Source of the DNA: Hofstenia miamia
Taxonomy: Eukaryota > Xenacoelomorpha > Acoela
Reading direction: 5' to 3'
Assembly (NCBI GenBank): GCA_004352715.1
Contig: SCFE01000026.1
Span: 1,212,145-1,276,144 of the forward strand
DNA length: 64,000 nt
Shown here: positions 32,964 to 44,654 of the stretch, piece by piece
How positions within the stretch are numbered: position 1 is the first letter of the stretch
How the letters are laid out: each line of letters begins with the position of its first letter
Notes under the pieces: generated by a model
Seen by the model: only the letters and a program-made list of their open reading frames with translations
Database searches by the model: none
What the model was told of the DNA's origin: nothing
Position numbers and translations under genes: made by a program

Positions 32964-34080
32964 GAAAATTCATTTATATATTTAATTAAATCAGCAAAAT
33001 CCGCATTTATTGCAAATTATTAACCCATATAAACAAAGAAATTTCGTCACATATGATTAAATGATTAGCATAAATGAAATTGTGTGCCCTGCTTAGGAGA
33101 TTGTGAGCATCATTAAAAGACATTTTTTTCAAAATTATTATTTTGCAGATATAAGTCTCTTATATATTTGTTAATGTTTACCTATTGTACAAATTTTTCA
33201 GCAATTTTGTTGAAACTATTCACTGTGATAAATAAAGTTATTTTTCTTTTTCTTCTATATTACTCTAAAAATTGTTTTCTTGATATTAAAATGTACTATT
33301 TCAAGAGATTAGTCACTCAAGTGTTGTATTTCAAAATGAAATTCTATTGATTAATTTCATAAAATTTCAAGATATTTTTGTGATAAAATTTTTTAATGAG
33401 TGTACCTAAGTTGTATAATTTTATAAATGAATGCAATTATCAGAAAATAACTGTAAAATGGAACTCTTTAACGTGGATGAACGCCATTAGGTTTATGTGG
33501 CTTAGTGTAATATTTTGTGTAAAATGATATAATTTCTCCCATAAATTTACAAGTAGGTTAGTGTACCACGAAGTACATACACACAGTTATATAGAATCCT
33601 TGTACAAAATTGATATAAATCAACTATAAACTTCAAAGAACTGGTATTAAGAATATTATACTCGATCAACAACAAATAATCACTATGTTCGGAGCCCGCA
33701 TGCCTGACCTGTGCCCGTAGTATAGAATCCCGGGCCCGTACGCCTTTGTTCGTGCCCGGTACGGATCCTAACCCAGAATATCAGTGTATTTAGAGGCCAA
33801 ACATAATTGACTCAAGCGGCGATAAGCGGCGTTAAAAGCGCAGTTTAATGAACTTTGCAGAACCGAATATTAAGCCGAATGCATTCGGACGCTTTATTAA
33901 TTGCATGATGCAAAATAGATAGTTCTAAGCGGAAAGAAACATTTCATTTGTTCGTTGTATATTGCTAGTCTTAGGCAATTTGTTTATCTCAATAATGGCA
34001 AAAATGAATCAATACTTTAAAAATGAATCGAATTGTTAAAATTGATCGTGGTAAGGTTTGATTGAATACGCATTTTTTCG

Positions 34081-34392
34081 GTAAGAGAAGTGATCCAAAT
34101 TCAATACGTTAACATGTGAAAATGCACCGTAACCAACAATTCTAGCTTCAAATGTCTGCATACGCTTAATAAATTTATTTGCATAGATATATTTGAAGAA
34201 ATGTGCAGAACCAAAATGTGTCAAAGTTATTTGTAATAACATTTGCGGAAAAAACACGCTTTTAAAGTAAACTTCATCTTTAGCGAATTTATTTTGAGTG
34301 TAAGTTAAAGATTTGGTTTACGGTCATGTTAACGTAAAACACCATTTGTTAACGGTGTTTTTAACGTATTGAATTTGGATCACTTCCCTAAG
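34081..34392. mobile_element. miniature inverted-repeat element (GAAGTGATCCAAATTC ends)
   Basis: GAAGTGATCCAAATTCAATA (from 34087) is exactly inverted at the right side, ending GGATCACTTCCCTA near 34390. Similarity continues inward to CACCGTWAAC. The unit is about 310 bp and non-coding. Its right half is copied in the second member of the 506-bp duplication. Confidence 0.72.
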
Positions 34393-35226
34393 AAAACCTA
34401 CATATGACACCAAATAGGAAATCCAGTGGCGAGTTTAGGGATCAAGAAAGGGCGACCACCTCTTTTTTGAGACCAGCTACGAACACTTATTTACTCGAAA
34501 TTGAAAATAGTCATCAATCGATCTGCTGCTAAAAACACGATTTTCATTTTGTTGAGGTCTTTTTTTACTTTAATTTCTACTTTGGCTTTCGTTTTTAAAA
34601 AGCTTTTAGTTTATAATATTTTTTTCTGTAAAAATGTGTATCGGCTCCCTCCCTCCCCGTTTTAAATGTCCCGCCTCTGAGCAGACGCTCAAAAATCAAA
34701 ACAATTATTATTATTATAANAAATGTGTCAAAGTTATTTGTAATAACATTTGCGGAAAAAACACGCTTTTAAAGTAAACTTCATCTTTAGCGAATTTATT
34801 TTGAGTGTAAGTTAAAGATTTGGTTTACGGTCATGTTAACGTAAAACACCATTTGTTAACGGTGTTTTTAACGTATTGAATTTGGATCACTTCCCTAAGA
34901 AAACCTACATATGACACCAAATAGGAAATCCAGTGGCGAGTTTAGGGATCAAGAAAGGGCGACCACCTCTTTTTTGAGACCAGCTACGAACACTTATTTA
35001 CTCGAAATTGAAAATAGTCATCAATCGATCTGCTGCTAAAAACACGATTTTCATTTTGTTGAGGTCTTTTTTTACTTTAATTTCTACTTTGGCTTTCGTT
35101 TTTAAAAAGCTTTTAGTTTATAATATTTTTTTCTGTAAAAATGTGTATCGGCTCCCTCCCTCCCCGTTTTAAATGTCCCGCCTCTGAGCAGACGCTCAAA
35201 AATCAAAACAATTATTATTATTATAA
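34214..35226. repeat. exact 506-bp direct duplication around a single N
   Basis: Sequence 34214-34719 is repeated at 34721-35226 with no difference that I could see, separated only by N at 34720. An exact repeat meeting at one N is what an unmerged contig overlap gives. The true genome probably has one copy. Confidence 0.88.
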
Positions 35227-35348
35227 ATTTTTTATCACCATAATATCTAAATTTATGTTTGAAATTTTGTACATTGCGCAATTATTTTCCATATTTTGTG
35301 TACATCAGCATTTTTTACTCTTTTTTCCAAAGTATGCCTACATAGGTA

Positions 35349-35373
35349 TTCTATTCTATTCTATTCTATTCTA
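35349..35373. repeat. (TCTAT)n / (ATTCT)n microsatellite
   Basis: Five ATTCT units in a row. Confidence 0.85.
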
Positions 35374-36181
35374 TGCTAAGTGAATGTGAAGATAACAAAC
35401 ACAAATTTTATTTGCGATATAAGAGAAAAAATCTGTTGTATTCGTATAATACCAGAGTAAGACACATAAACTTTGGTTTCAACTTCACAGTAAATGCTTT
35501 CCACAATTAATTTATTAGCATTTAAAAATTGAAGTATGATATTGGTACCAATTAAATTAATAATACAATTAATGCTTTAGATTTGGCAATTTTTCAGATA
35601 ACATCTACCAAAATATATAGAAATCAATGCGTAAGTGAGAAAACTACCATTGAAATTAGAAAACCTAATCCCAACGAAATTCGGAAAGCTAAATACAACA
35701 GGGCTCTGAACACAAGGTAGAATTTTTGTTTGGCTGAATATAAAAGTCATAGTAAACTAGGAAGAGGAAGAGACCCATAAAAATCTCCCTATTATTTGGT
35801 GAAATTATCTTTAAAAGCCTACATCAATATATCAGCTGCAGGACTAAGGGGAAGTTAAAATTTTCATTAACGTGTTAACGAGTTAAGTTTTTACTCGTAA
35901 ATATACGTTAATATCGATACTGAGGCAGGGCACGAACAAAGGTTTACGGGCTTCTACTATACGAGCACGGGTTGGGCATGCGGGCTCTGCGTGAATAGGT
36001 TTATTCTATATATCGATGTATATGTATTTCGTGTAACACTAACCCTTATGTAGATTTATAGTAGAACAATATAGTAAATAAAATATTATGTTAAGACACA
36101 TAAAATTTACTTTCTTCATCAATTTTAAAGAGTTACATTTTCACTGTTGTCTTCTGATATTGCATTAATAATATAGTACTT

Positions 36182-36373
36182 ATGTACAGATGGGCTCGAA
36201 TAGCCCGGCAAGATAGGTTATGTGCTTGCAGTGCAATTCAAACAGAATCCCAGATTGTTTGTGGATGCCCTCTAACCGAACATTTGAGGGATAATTATAA
36301 GTTAAATTTTTCTGATCTAACAATTTTTTCCAATGTGATCTTGCAGATTAATAATAAAGACATTTCTGTGTGA
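36182..36373 (+). pseudogene. LINE C-terminal zinc-knuckle-like fragment
   Basis: The forward frame reads RWARIARQDRLCACSAIQTE, then SQIVCGCPLTEHLRDNYKLN. The pattern C.C......H/Q....C...R..Y resembles the Cys-rich region near the C-terminus of many LINE ORF2 proteins ('C..C...E...H.L..CP'). It is isolated and has no RT beside it. Confidence 0.5.
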
Positions 36374-37039
36374 TCAAGGACTATAATCTGCCTCTATTTT
36401 TGTCATTCTGTATTTTTCTGTCACGACTATCTCGTATATTCTGTTACATCTGATTATTTGTCAATAATATATATATATACATTATATTGTAACTACGAAC
36501 CTTAGGTAAGTAATTTTAGTTAAATAAAATTTAGCTACGGGCATAACGGACTAAGCATACGGGCACGGACAAACCAACGACCCTATTTTCAAAGGTACCT
36601 GCTACCGGCATTGCACGTGCATGGGCCCTATCATAGTCGATGTACTTGTAAATTTAACAAAGCAAATAATCGATTGTGTAGATAGTTTATACAGCTATGT
36701 TTGCATTTTTGGACTGTCGACAGTCCGATCTATACTGTAAAACTGGCAAATTCCAGCAACTTTTTTTGCTTCTTTTTGTATTTTTGCCATGTATTTGATA
36801 ATGAATACGGTTTATACCTTTATGAACTGCAGGTTTGGTCTTGTGACCACAATCAAAAAGAAAAATAGTATAAACAATGAAATATATGTATTGCAGAACA
36901 CGTAGGAAACACGTACTTTTAATGAGAAACAAGGGGTAATGTCAGCCACCAACATGAATTTCAGGCAAACTATAAGTTTTTCACCTTAGCAATAGCTGTT
37001 AACAATTGAACCCACAAAGAATACATCACTCGTTCCTTT

Positions 37040-37165
37040 TTTGCATGTGGCACAGGTCCATAACTTGCACGAAGTGCATTGGACCCAGTCAGATCCATCC
37101 TCTCTATGTGGCAAAAGGTTTGCCGCATATACCACATTCGTCATCAGTGCCATCACTCACTGCAT
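37040..37165 (-). pseudogene. zinc-finger remnant of a pogo/CENP-B-type transposase (probable)
   Basis: The minus strand near 37165-37040 reads GTDDECGICGKPFAT, a stop-shift, then REDGSDWVQCTSCKLWTCAT. The CxxC...(D/E)WVQCxxCxxWxCxxC spacing matches the PHD-like finger at the C-terminus of many pogo/Tigger DDE transposases. The catalytic domain was not found nearby. The forward open frame over the same bases is a shadow. Confidence 0.48.
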
Positions 37166-37662
37166 GCACATGAAAGTAATCAGTTCACTTAATACAGTGC
37201 ACCATGTCCCTGTATCTCCCTCATTGGCTGCAGCAATCATGAAGGAACCCGGAAAAAGAGCGATATCTATGCATTTGAATTTCTCAAACTAGCTGCAATT
37301 ATTACTCTCAAATGATAAAAACTATAATCAGCATACAGTGTGAGCATCAAATTTTTATTAACCATCAATAAAAGCCAAAGATTATTATTATTTGATAAGT
37401 GCCTGACATATAACCCCTTGTGGCTGACATTTGCCAGTTTTACAGTACTAATAATTTATCAATTGTAACGCTTATTTTGATGTTAATTTTCAGCAAGCAG
37501 AGCCGAACTGAAACGTGTAAAAACAATTTTAACTCACACATTATTATTTTTTAACACAGTAACAAGTTAACAAGATAATTTCCAACAAACGTATCTGTAA
37601 CGCAACAAATATAGAACTACATATAACAATGAAATAACTCGACAAGTAAGTGGATATCAGGG

Positions 37663-38147
37663 CAGTGATGATCAGTTTAATTATTTTAACGGATTTTCTC
37701 ATCTTAAACTATTAACTTCGAAGTGAACGGATCCGTTTAATCGATTTCTAGAAAAAGGGTGTGCAATATTCAATTTATAAAATTATAAATCATTTGCACA
37801 GGCTTTGCAATCGAGTTTTTACACTATCCGATTCTTGCGATTCTCAGTCAGTAACTTAGCCTTAAAGAAGGCACGCTCAGCCAAGGCGGGAGATGGAGGT
37901 ACACAAAGCACAGCTTTAGCTACCTTCTCTATCTTTGGATATGTTTTCTGTGTTAATGGTAGTTTGAAGTATTCAAAGCAGGTACGTCTTTGTCTACCAT
38001 TATCTGAAAATTTTCACACTGCATGGGAAAACTGTCACGTTTAATATTAAAGCCAGATTTAACACGATAGTTTAAACTCATTCCGTTAGAAATCCGTGTA
38101 TTTAACTTAACGGATAGTTTAAACTATAAATTAACTGATCATCACTG
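37663..38147 (-). mobile_element. hAT deletion derivative in the GPCR intron
   Basis: CAGTGATGATCAGTTTAATT at the left and (inverted) CAGTGATGATCAGTTAATTT at the right bound 485 bp. The interior has several AGTTTAAACT / CGTTTAA repeats and a C-terminal hAT remnant. The flanking 8-mers (TATCAGGG, TATACTTC) do not match, so the duplication is lost or the site is rearranged. It ends about 195 bp before the acceptor of GPCR exon 2. Confidence 0.82.
37819..37974 (-). pseudogene. hAT transposase C-terminal remnant
   Basis: The minus-strand frame reads EYFKLPLTQKTYPKIEKVAK, then AVLCVPPSPALAERAFFKAK, then LLTENRKNRIV and a stop. The YP...KVA...L..P.S.A..ER.F..A....T..R.NR pattern is the hAT dimerisation domain. 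The rest of the enzyme is gone. Confidence 0.82.
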
Positions 38148-38342
38148 TATACTTCGTTGCTAGATATTTAAAATGAAAATGTAGATTTGAGTATATTGTC
38201 ATAAATACAGTTCCATCTATATTACAAGAAGTTTTGACCTAAATTGTGTAAATTCGTTCTTTCAATTTAATCGTACAGTGCAACATTTAGATAACATAGC
38301 GTGAGATTTTATTTTCAAAAATATTTAAACCAATACCTTTAG

Positions 38343-39001
38343 GCATCCAGTTGGAGAATAGAAAGGAATATTTCTGCAAAATAATTTATACGACCACTCG
38401 ACTACTTTGGTCTGCTAGTGTTTGGCATGTTATTCTCTTGACATATGAACGTGTGCTCTGCATGTGTTTTCCGATATTGTATCAGCAACTCGGAAAAGTC
38501 AAGCATGCTAAAATGGCTAGTGCGTTTTTAACATTGTTACTAATGGCTGTCAATGCACGAAAGCTCTACTACTTTCGACTGCGCAATCAGCAATGCATTG
38601 CTCTTTCCAGTCTCATATTTTACATCTATTATTCATTTTTCGATCACTATCTCTTTATTGGGATTTTACCCATCTTATTGCTGATTGTGGGCAACTTATG
38701 TGTAATATGTGGCATTATTCGGTGGAGCAAAAAACGAAAAAATGCAGTCAATGAAAAAAACCTGGCAATATTATTATTAATTATTTCCTTTTCATTTTTG
38801 GTGTTGTCATCGCTTTCAAACTATATAGTATACAAAGCTACACAAATTGCAGAAAATGGAAAATCAAATTTGGAAAAACGAAACGTGATGCATTATCAAG
38901 CCTCAATTGTTGGTGTTATTAATTGCTCAAATAATTTCTTTTACTATATTTTTTCATCAAATAATTTTCGAAGGGAATTTTTAAAATTAATTTCCTGCTA
39001 A
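38343..39001 (+). CDS. class A GPCR, exon 2 (TM3-TM7)
   Basis: After the TTTAG acceptor the exon completes a Gly codon and reads IQLENRKEYFC, whose Cys is the conserved TM3 disulfide partner. It continues TRLLWSASVWHVILLTYERV (TM3; ERV in the DRY position), a short TM4 (AFLTLLLMAV), an ECL2 Cys (NQQCIAL), TM5 (HYLFIGILPILLLIVGNLCV), a basic loop (RWSKKRKNAV), TM6 (NLAILLLIISFSFLVLSSLS) and TM7 (VGVINCSNNFFYYIFSSNNF). NPxxY is replaced by NCSNNFFYY, as in receptors of the 'N-S-x-N-F-x-Y' type (several peptide receptors). TM6 lacks a clear CWxP. The stop is TAA at 38999. The spliced protein is about 296 residues, compact for the family. Confidence 0.88.
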
Positions 39002-40400
39002 AAATTTATGTACGTTCCTCGTACGCATGGACTAAAAATTTCAGGAAATTTAATCTATATTAGCGTACGTATATATACTAAATCTATAAACATTAATTTT
39101 TTGTTTATTATTGAAACTGGAAGTCCAATTAATCAGGCTTTCACAGCATAATTACTTATATTCAAACATAATTTTTCTATGTTTTTGAATGAATAAATTT
39201 TGCACCGGTAAATGTTTTTGTGTTGCAAAAGCAAATAACTTCAAATCAACTTTTAATTTTACAATCTTTGAGCACAATTTAATTTAATACATATGTTTCG
39301 AAATTCTCTAATAGAACGATATTTGAAAGAGCTTGCTGCATGTAAATATTGATTTCAGATTAATTTACTGTAAAAATATACCATTGAATATTTGTAAACA
39401 TGATCATGTCAAAAATAAAATTTAGAGAATCTTTTACTTTTGTGAACAAATATGTACAAAATTTTACAAATTCAAATTACCATTAAAATGATTAAAATGG
39501 TGTAAACTTAAAGCAAACTGCTGCTGTAATGCACAAGTGCAACATTGCCGTAAGGGATGGCAAGCATCTCTGAGAATTTTCTAAATATGGCTTGCATCCT
39601 TTAGAAATTTTGATTACATTTCAATTTTGAAAATTGAAAACAAATATTTATAAAACCATTATAGCAAACTAGTTACAAATTTTTGGGTGATTTGGATACA
39701 GCAAATGACGTCTACCAATAAGCTTTAAAGAAACATTATTTAAGATCTGAGGACTTGATCAGAGGCGGATCTAAAAAAGTCTCGAGTCACAATACATTGC
39801 ATACATATACATATATAATATCAAAAATTGTTCAAAATATCTAAAAACCAACACGTTCTTAAAAATCCCTTCATTAAATTTCAAATTCTTAGAAATTGTA
39901 GCATGAAACCACAATGAACATTCCAAATAATTTATTCATGATAATTTTTTACTTTAAAATAGAACAAGAAGTGAGTATTTAAATATTAAGCTAAATACAT
40001 TATTTCATTCCAAATAATACCATTTCAAATATTTGTTTAGTTTTTAAAAGATAGCTAGTTTCAGTTTCTTTTTATTTATATGCATATTGTATCATATATA
40101 CATGAACTTGCTAACTCATTTTTTAGTATTAAACTTCAATGTCAAATGATTGTTTAGTAGTCAATGTAACCCATTATTTAGTGGTTTTAACATTTTGGTT
40201 AACAAAAATCTAACCTTTAAATAAGAAGATTCATTTTTCTCTTACTGCCTAGATGCATACCAAAATGCTAATTTTTTTCAAATGTATAACAAATGGTTCC
40301 AATAATAGGGAACAATTTTCCATTTCAATTAAAAGTTGCTCATGTCATTAATTAACAGTTATTCAAGTGCGCCTAGTTTTTGGTCATTAACATATAAATT
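39002..40400. other. non-coding stretch 3' of the GPCR
   Basis: No gene was recognised. AATAAA occurs at 39191-39196 and may serve the GPCR transcript. AGAGGCGGATCTAAAAAAG at 39760 resembles the terminus of a hAT-like element, but no partner end was found. Confidence 0.35.
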
Positions 40401-40701
40401 AAGCATCCTCTACCAGGCATTATCACTGTTTATCCACTGTTACTATATAACATTGGCTGTGTTATTGCGGGTAAGGATTTACTTGTGATTACTGCGTGAC
40501 TGGTTTCTTCTGTTAACTTATGTAACCTAGAATTAACTGCTCACTGTTTAGATGACGAAGCCAATGCGGTAATCTATGTGTACCCTACGTTAGCTCAGTG
40601 CTTACTCAAGACACGACACAATTCGACTTAAACTCTATTTTGTGAAAGTGTTATATCTAGTTGCAACCTGAACTGTTACTAGTTGTTCGTTAAGTATTAC
40701 A
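40401..40701 (-). repeat. interspersed repeat, LTR-like or SINE-like, copy 2
   Basis: On the minus strand it starts TGTAATAC and shares with copy 1 (25881-26271) AAATAGAGTTTAAGTC, GTAAGCACTGAGCTAACGTA, GGTACACATA, GGCTTCGTCATCTAAA, TTACCCGCAATAA and GGTAGAGGATG, in the same order. It lacks the roughly 110 bp middle segment with the A-box-like motif. Confidence 0.5.
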
Positions 40702-42287
40702 TGTAGCCATTACCGAAATATATTGCCTTATTTAAATAAACTCTATTTGAACAACTTCCTAACCTACATTTATAATTACTACATGTAAGGTCATTATACC
40801 TGTCGATTATAGGTCATTAATTTGGATCTAAAATAGTATTAATATAACTAGGTTTTGGTCATCCAACTGTTTGTTGGCAATTAATTATTTAATACATGTA
40901 GAAATTAAAGGCTAGTCGGCTAATCAAGAGAAAACCCCTATACCTAACCTATGCGCACTTTCATGATCTGGCACAGAGATCCTAGAATCGTTCCCTGTGA
41001 TGTATCCAGACCACTACTAAACACCGCTCGATTAGCTCGACATCATATTAAATAATCAAACCGTTAATATGAAACAAAATAAGAATTCTGAATAAAATTC
41101 TTTATCAAACTCTTACAAGGGTTTTCAATCTATTTATAGTAATTCCAAAAGAAGTACCTGTCGATTCAAATTTAAACTTCTGACAAGATGGTGGCTGAAA
41201 ATAATGAAAGCGTCATTTAGTCAAAAAGTATTTTTATCAACAGACACAAATATCTCTTTTTTGACACATATTGTTTCTTAGTTGCATATTACAAATAAAT
41301 CTTAAATAATTCTAATTGATTTGATTACAATATTTTTTAATCATTTTTCTTCGACTTTAATCCCCTCTGCTGAATGTTTTGCAGCTTATTTGAGATTTTA
41401 TTTGGATGATGCTACATAAACTTTCTTCTTATGTATAAAAATTGTTTATATATAAATTGTTAGAACTTCAAACTAGTGATTTTCTATGAATTGAGGAATC
41501 AACTTATGTATATGAATCCTGTCTACTGATAAATTTTAAATCATTTAAGGAAAAATTTAAATAAAGTTGCAAAAAGAAGCAAATTTTAAATTCCTAATAT
41601 AAATAACATACTGTCATTTATTTTGATATGTGGTCAGGAAATCATAATTGAACATCTCATTGCAAAGTTCTCCAGTAGTCATCATTTTCAATGAACAAGA
41701 AATCTAGTTCATAAATAAGAAAACAATTTTGTACATTGAAATAACTACAATTTGTTCAACAAAAAATCAATTTCAAAAAGAGGAAATCTATTTTGAATAT
41801 AAGAAATAAATTTAAAATATAAACTAAAAAACAAAAGTGGTGTATTTTGCATGATGGGAAATATCATATATTAAAGAATATAGTAGTGAATGAGGGTGCT
41901 TTATCATCTTGCCTTTTCTTGTGATAATAATTCGATGTTAGTTACTATTATCAACTTTTTACAGGTATTCTTGAATACCAGGTCATTGAGATGAACAGTT
42001 GGTTGATTTGACAATTTGTCATTTATACAATTCTCCCATATCAGCATCACATTTTCTTGTGCCTGATTATTCCATTTTGTCATTAATAATGTCCAGTGCT
42101 TGATTTTCAATTCTGTACACAGTGTGTCAATATTTTTTGCTGCATTCCCAATTTATTGATTTAATTATTCTGTTTTTTAATACTGGTCACAACATGGCAA
42201 TATTTATGTATACATGTCTGTAGACAACAATGCAATTGTACAATCTATATAATAGTTTTTATTCATACACTGCTTCATAGTACTAGT
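40702..42287. other. non-coding stretch before the CpG-poor block
   Basis: A 68-codon minus-strand open frame at 41904-42110 is unassigned. No family motif was seen. CpG is present at ordinary frequency up to about 41350 and thins out toward 42288. Confidence 0.35.
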
Positions 42288-42636
42288 CGAATTTTAGTTT
42301 TTATTTCATCATAAATACTGATCCTAATCATTAATATTATATATTATGATATTATTATTGAATAATATTCTGTTCTGATTTAATTTAAGACAATAAAAAA
42401 GTAATATGTATTTGCTTTTCCTTGTGCATAAAAAGCTAATTCTGTAGGGGTAGTTCATTGATCAATCATTAATTTAGTCATATGTAGTTCAAATTGTGTG
42501 AACCATTTATCAAATGTAGGAGGAAATGTATCATCAATTTCACTATTGAATTTATGGGTTTTAAATATTTGTTGGTGTGGGATCCATAGAAATTTCAGGT
42601 AGAGGAGAGTTTTCATACCTTGCCTTAAAAATTATA

Positions 42637-42675
<39 letters not shown>
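42637..42675. repeat. (TA)n microsatellite
   Basis: Pure TA run 150 bp left of the Tc1 element. Confidence 0.9.
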
Positions 42676-42677
<2 letters not shown>

Positions 42678-42827
42678 TCTTCAGTCTTCAAAATATATGG
42701 TAAATACACTTACAAGCAATAACACTAAATTTAAATGAGTTTATTACATACACTGAAGATAAATTTAAGGTCATCATACTTTGCTGTTGATTTAAAAATT
42801 TCACAGATATTGTTTCTTTTATATATA

Positions 42828-44464
42828 CAGTATGCATCAAATTATTATGAACACAAGTTATGCAATCATTATTAGGCATATGCCATATTGTTTTATGCAA
42901 ATATAGCAATAATTTCAATTTTTAATCAAAAACTATTATTAGTTTTAGTGATTTCAATTGGTATTTTGTTATACAAATGCTAATGGAGAAAATTTACATG
43001 TGTGTACTTAAACATGTCCTGGTCAAATTATTATGAACACTATAAACATTTTGTGTATAATCTTTTTTATTTCCCCAATAAGTAATCCAAACAAGCACAT
43101 TTAATAACACAAATAATTCAAAAGTAAAAATTTAGTCCATGTTTAGGCTGCCTATAATATTTGGTGTGACCACCTTTTGCTTTGATTTGCTTTAATTTGT
43201 CAAGGCATGCTGTCAATTGCATTTTTTGCAAATTGTTGCATCTTTTCATTTTGAAACCATTTATTAATTAGTTCTTCAATTAAGTTTTTTTTATTAGTAA
43301 TAGTTTTTCCTGACATTTTTTCTTTTAAGATGCCCCAAATATTCTCAATGGGGTTGAGATCAGGTGAGCTACCAGGCCACAAAAGAAGAGAACTTCCTTC
43401 TGATCTAAAAAATTTAGTAACCACTTTTGCTGTATGGCATGGTGTCCCATCTCACATGAATATGCAGTTATCCAAAGAGTCATACCAGTCATTGAGCTGT
43501 GGAAGAATCTTGTTTTTAGAATGTCTTTGTACTTGATGGAGTTCAACATTCTATCACATATATGTAGTCATCCAGCACAATTAAAATTATTCACTCTCCA
43601 GACCATAACCTTTATGGGGTGCTTCAAATTTTGATGAAATGGCAATGTTTTACCAGCTGAATGCCATACTCGTCTTTTTGATGCCATTTTTTACTTAAAA
43701 TTGCTCTCATCACTGAAGGAAATGTGACGCCAATCATTAATAGTCCCATCAGAATGGGCTCTTGCAAAATCTAGTCTCTTCTTTATCATCTTCTTGGTCC
43801 ATTTGGAACTTTACATGGTCTGACCAAGGCACAACCCATTTTCTTTAGTCTTCTTTGAATTGTGCTTGTTGAAACATTAATGCCATTTGACTTTGCTTCT
43901 TGTTTCAACTGTGTGGCTGAAAGCAAAGGCTGCTTTATTATTGTTCTATGCAAAAACCAGTCATCATTTTTTGATGTTTTTGGCTTTCTACCACACCTTC
44001 CTTTCCTCTGTTGTGTGCATACATTGTGTTCATTTCTAAATTAAATAATTGAAACACTGCTGCAACAAATGCCAGATATTTTTGAAATTTCCCTGATGGA
44101 ATTCTTTTCAGCTTTCAGTAGTTCAAATTTTGTAGCAAAAGATGTTTATAAAATGTAGATATTTGTACTGCAAATTTCTGTGATATGATAGACAATGGAA
44201 TGTAAGTGAAAGTTAGCAGCAAAAATTCTGCAAATATATATGTAAGCAGTGTAAATTTAGTGCAAATCTAGGTGTCCATAATAATTTGCTGTGTTGAATT
44301 AAAAAATGTTCATGGCTAGCTATTGTGCAATATAAAATATATCAATATCATGTAGCTAATGCATATTATTGAATCATAGTACATAGCTGGAATGAATATA
44401 AATGGACATTTTTGAGAACACTTTCTGTAATAAATTCTAGGTGTCCATAATAATTTGATGCATA

Positions 44465-44467
<3 letters not shown>
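42828..44467 (-). mobile_element. Tc1-type element, inactivated
   Basis: CAGTATGCATCAAATTATTA at the left is exactly inverted at the right end (TAATAATTTGATGCATACTG). TA lies at 42826-42827 and 44468-44469. A second ATTATTATGAACACT motif at 43025 and its inverted counterpart at 44275-44290 form inner repeats, an IR/DR-like arrangement. The length is 1640 bp. The transposase is on the minus strand. Confidence 0.93.
43200..44090 (-). pseudogene. Tc1 transposase, frameshifted
   Basis: The minus strand has the N-terminal DNA-binding region (GRKPKTSKNDDWFLHRTIIK, then SATQLKQEAKSNGINVSTST and IQRRLKKMG) near 44000-43820. The first catalytic Asp is in NDWRHISFSDESNFK near 43740-43700, followed by a stop. 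HPIKVMVWRVNNFNCAG comes next, then, in a shifted frame, DGTPCHTAKVVTKFF with the second Asp. The last piece is WPGSSPDLNPIENIWGILKE with the Glu near 43340-43370 (DD34E). Frame changes near 43540 and 43425 and at least two stops inactivate it. Position inside the CpG-poor block fits its lack of CpG codons. Confidence 0.9.
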
Positions 44468-44502
<35 letters not shown>

Positions 44503-44503
44503 A

Positions 44504-44628
44504 NNNNNNNNNNNNNNNNNNNNNNNNNNNNNNNNNNNNNNNNNNNNNNNNNNNNNNNNNNNNNNNNNNNNNNNNNNNNNNNNNNNNNNNNNNNNNNNNN
44601 NNNNNNNNNNNNNNNNNNNNNNNNNNNN
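44504..44628. other. assembly gap (125 N) within (TA)n
   Basis: TA repeats at 44468-44503 and 44629-44653 flank the gap. The true repeat length is unknown. Confidence 0.99.
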
Positions 44629-44654
44629 TATATATATATATATATATATATATG

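Larger units (their letters stand above)
33690..35989. mobile_element. element bounded by GC-rich inverted repeats (probable)
   Basis: CGGAGCCCGCATGCCTGACC at 33690 and onward (through TACGCCTTTGTTCGTGCCC) matches the inverted sequence ending at 35989 (CAGAGCCCGCATGCCCAACC, then CCTTTGTTCGTGCCCTGCC), about 80 bp each. A third, diverged piece of this GC-rich repeat lies at 36535-36630. The 2.3 kb interior holds the smaller element and the artefactual duplication. No clean target duplication was found. Confidence 0.55.
32849..38342 (+). other. GPCR intron, 5.5 kb, repeat-filled
   Basis: It runs from the GTAGGG donor to a TACCTTTAG acceptor at 38341-38342. It contains (TA)n, an inverted-repeat pair (33690/35989), a small inverted-repeat element, a 506-bp duplication around one N, a LINE scrap, a pogo-type zinc-finger remnant and a hAT derivative. 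No other exon of the receptor is needed, because the two exons supply all seven membrane segments. Confidence 0.75.

Noticed and set aside
37041-38044. Forward open frames at 37041-37292 and 37805-38044
   Set aside because: Shadows of the minus-strand zinc-finger remnant and the hAT C-terminal remnant.
43330-44044. Forward open frames at 43330-43634 and 43862-44044
   Set aside because: Shadows of the minus-strand Tc1 transposase.
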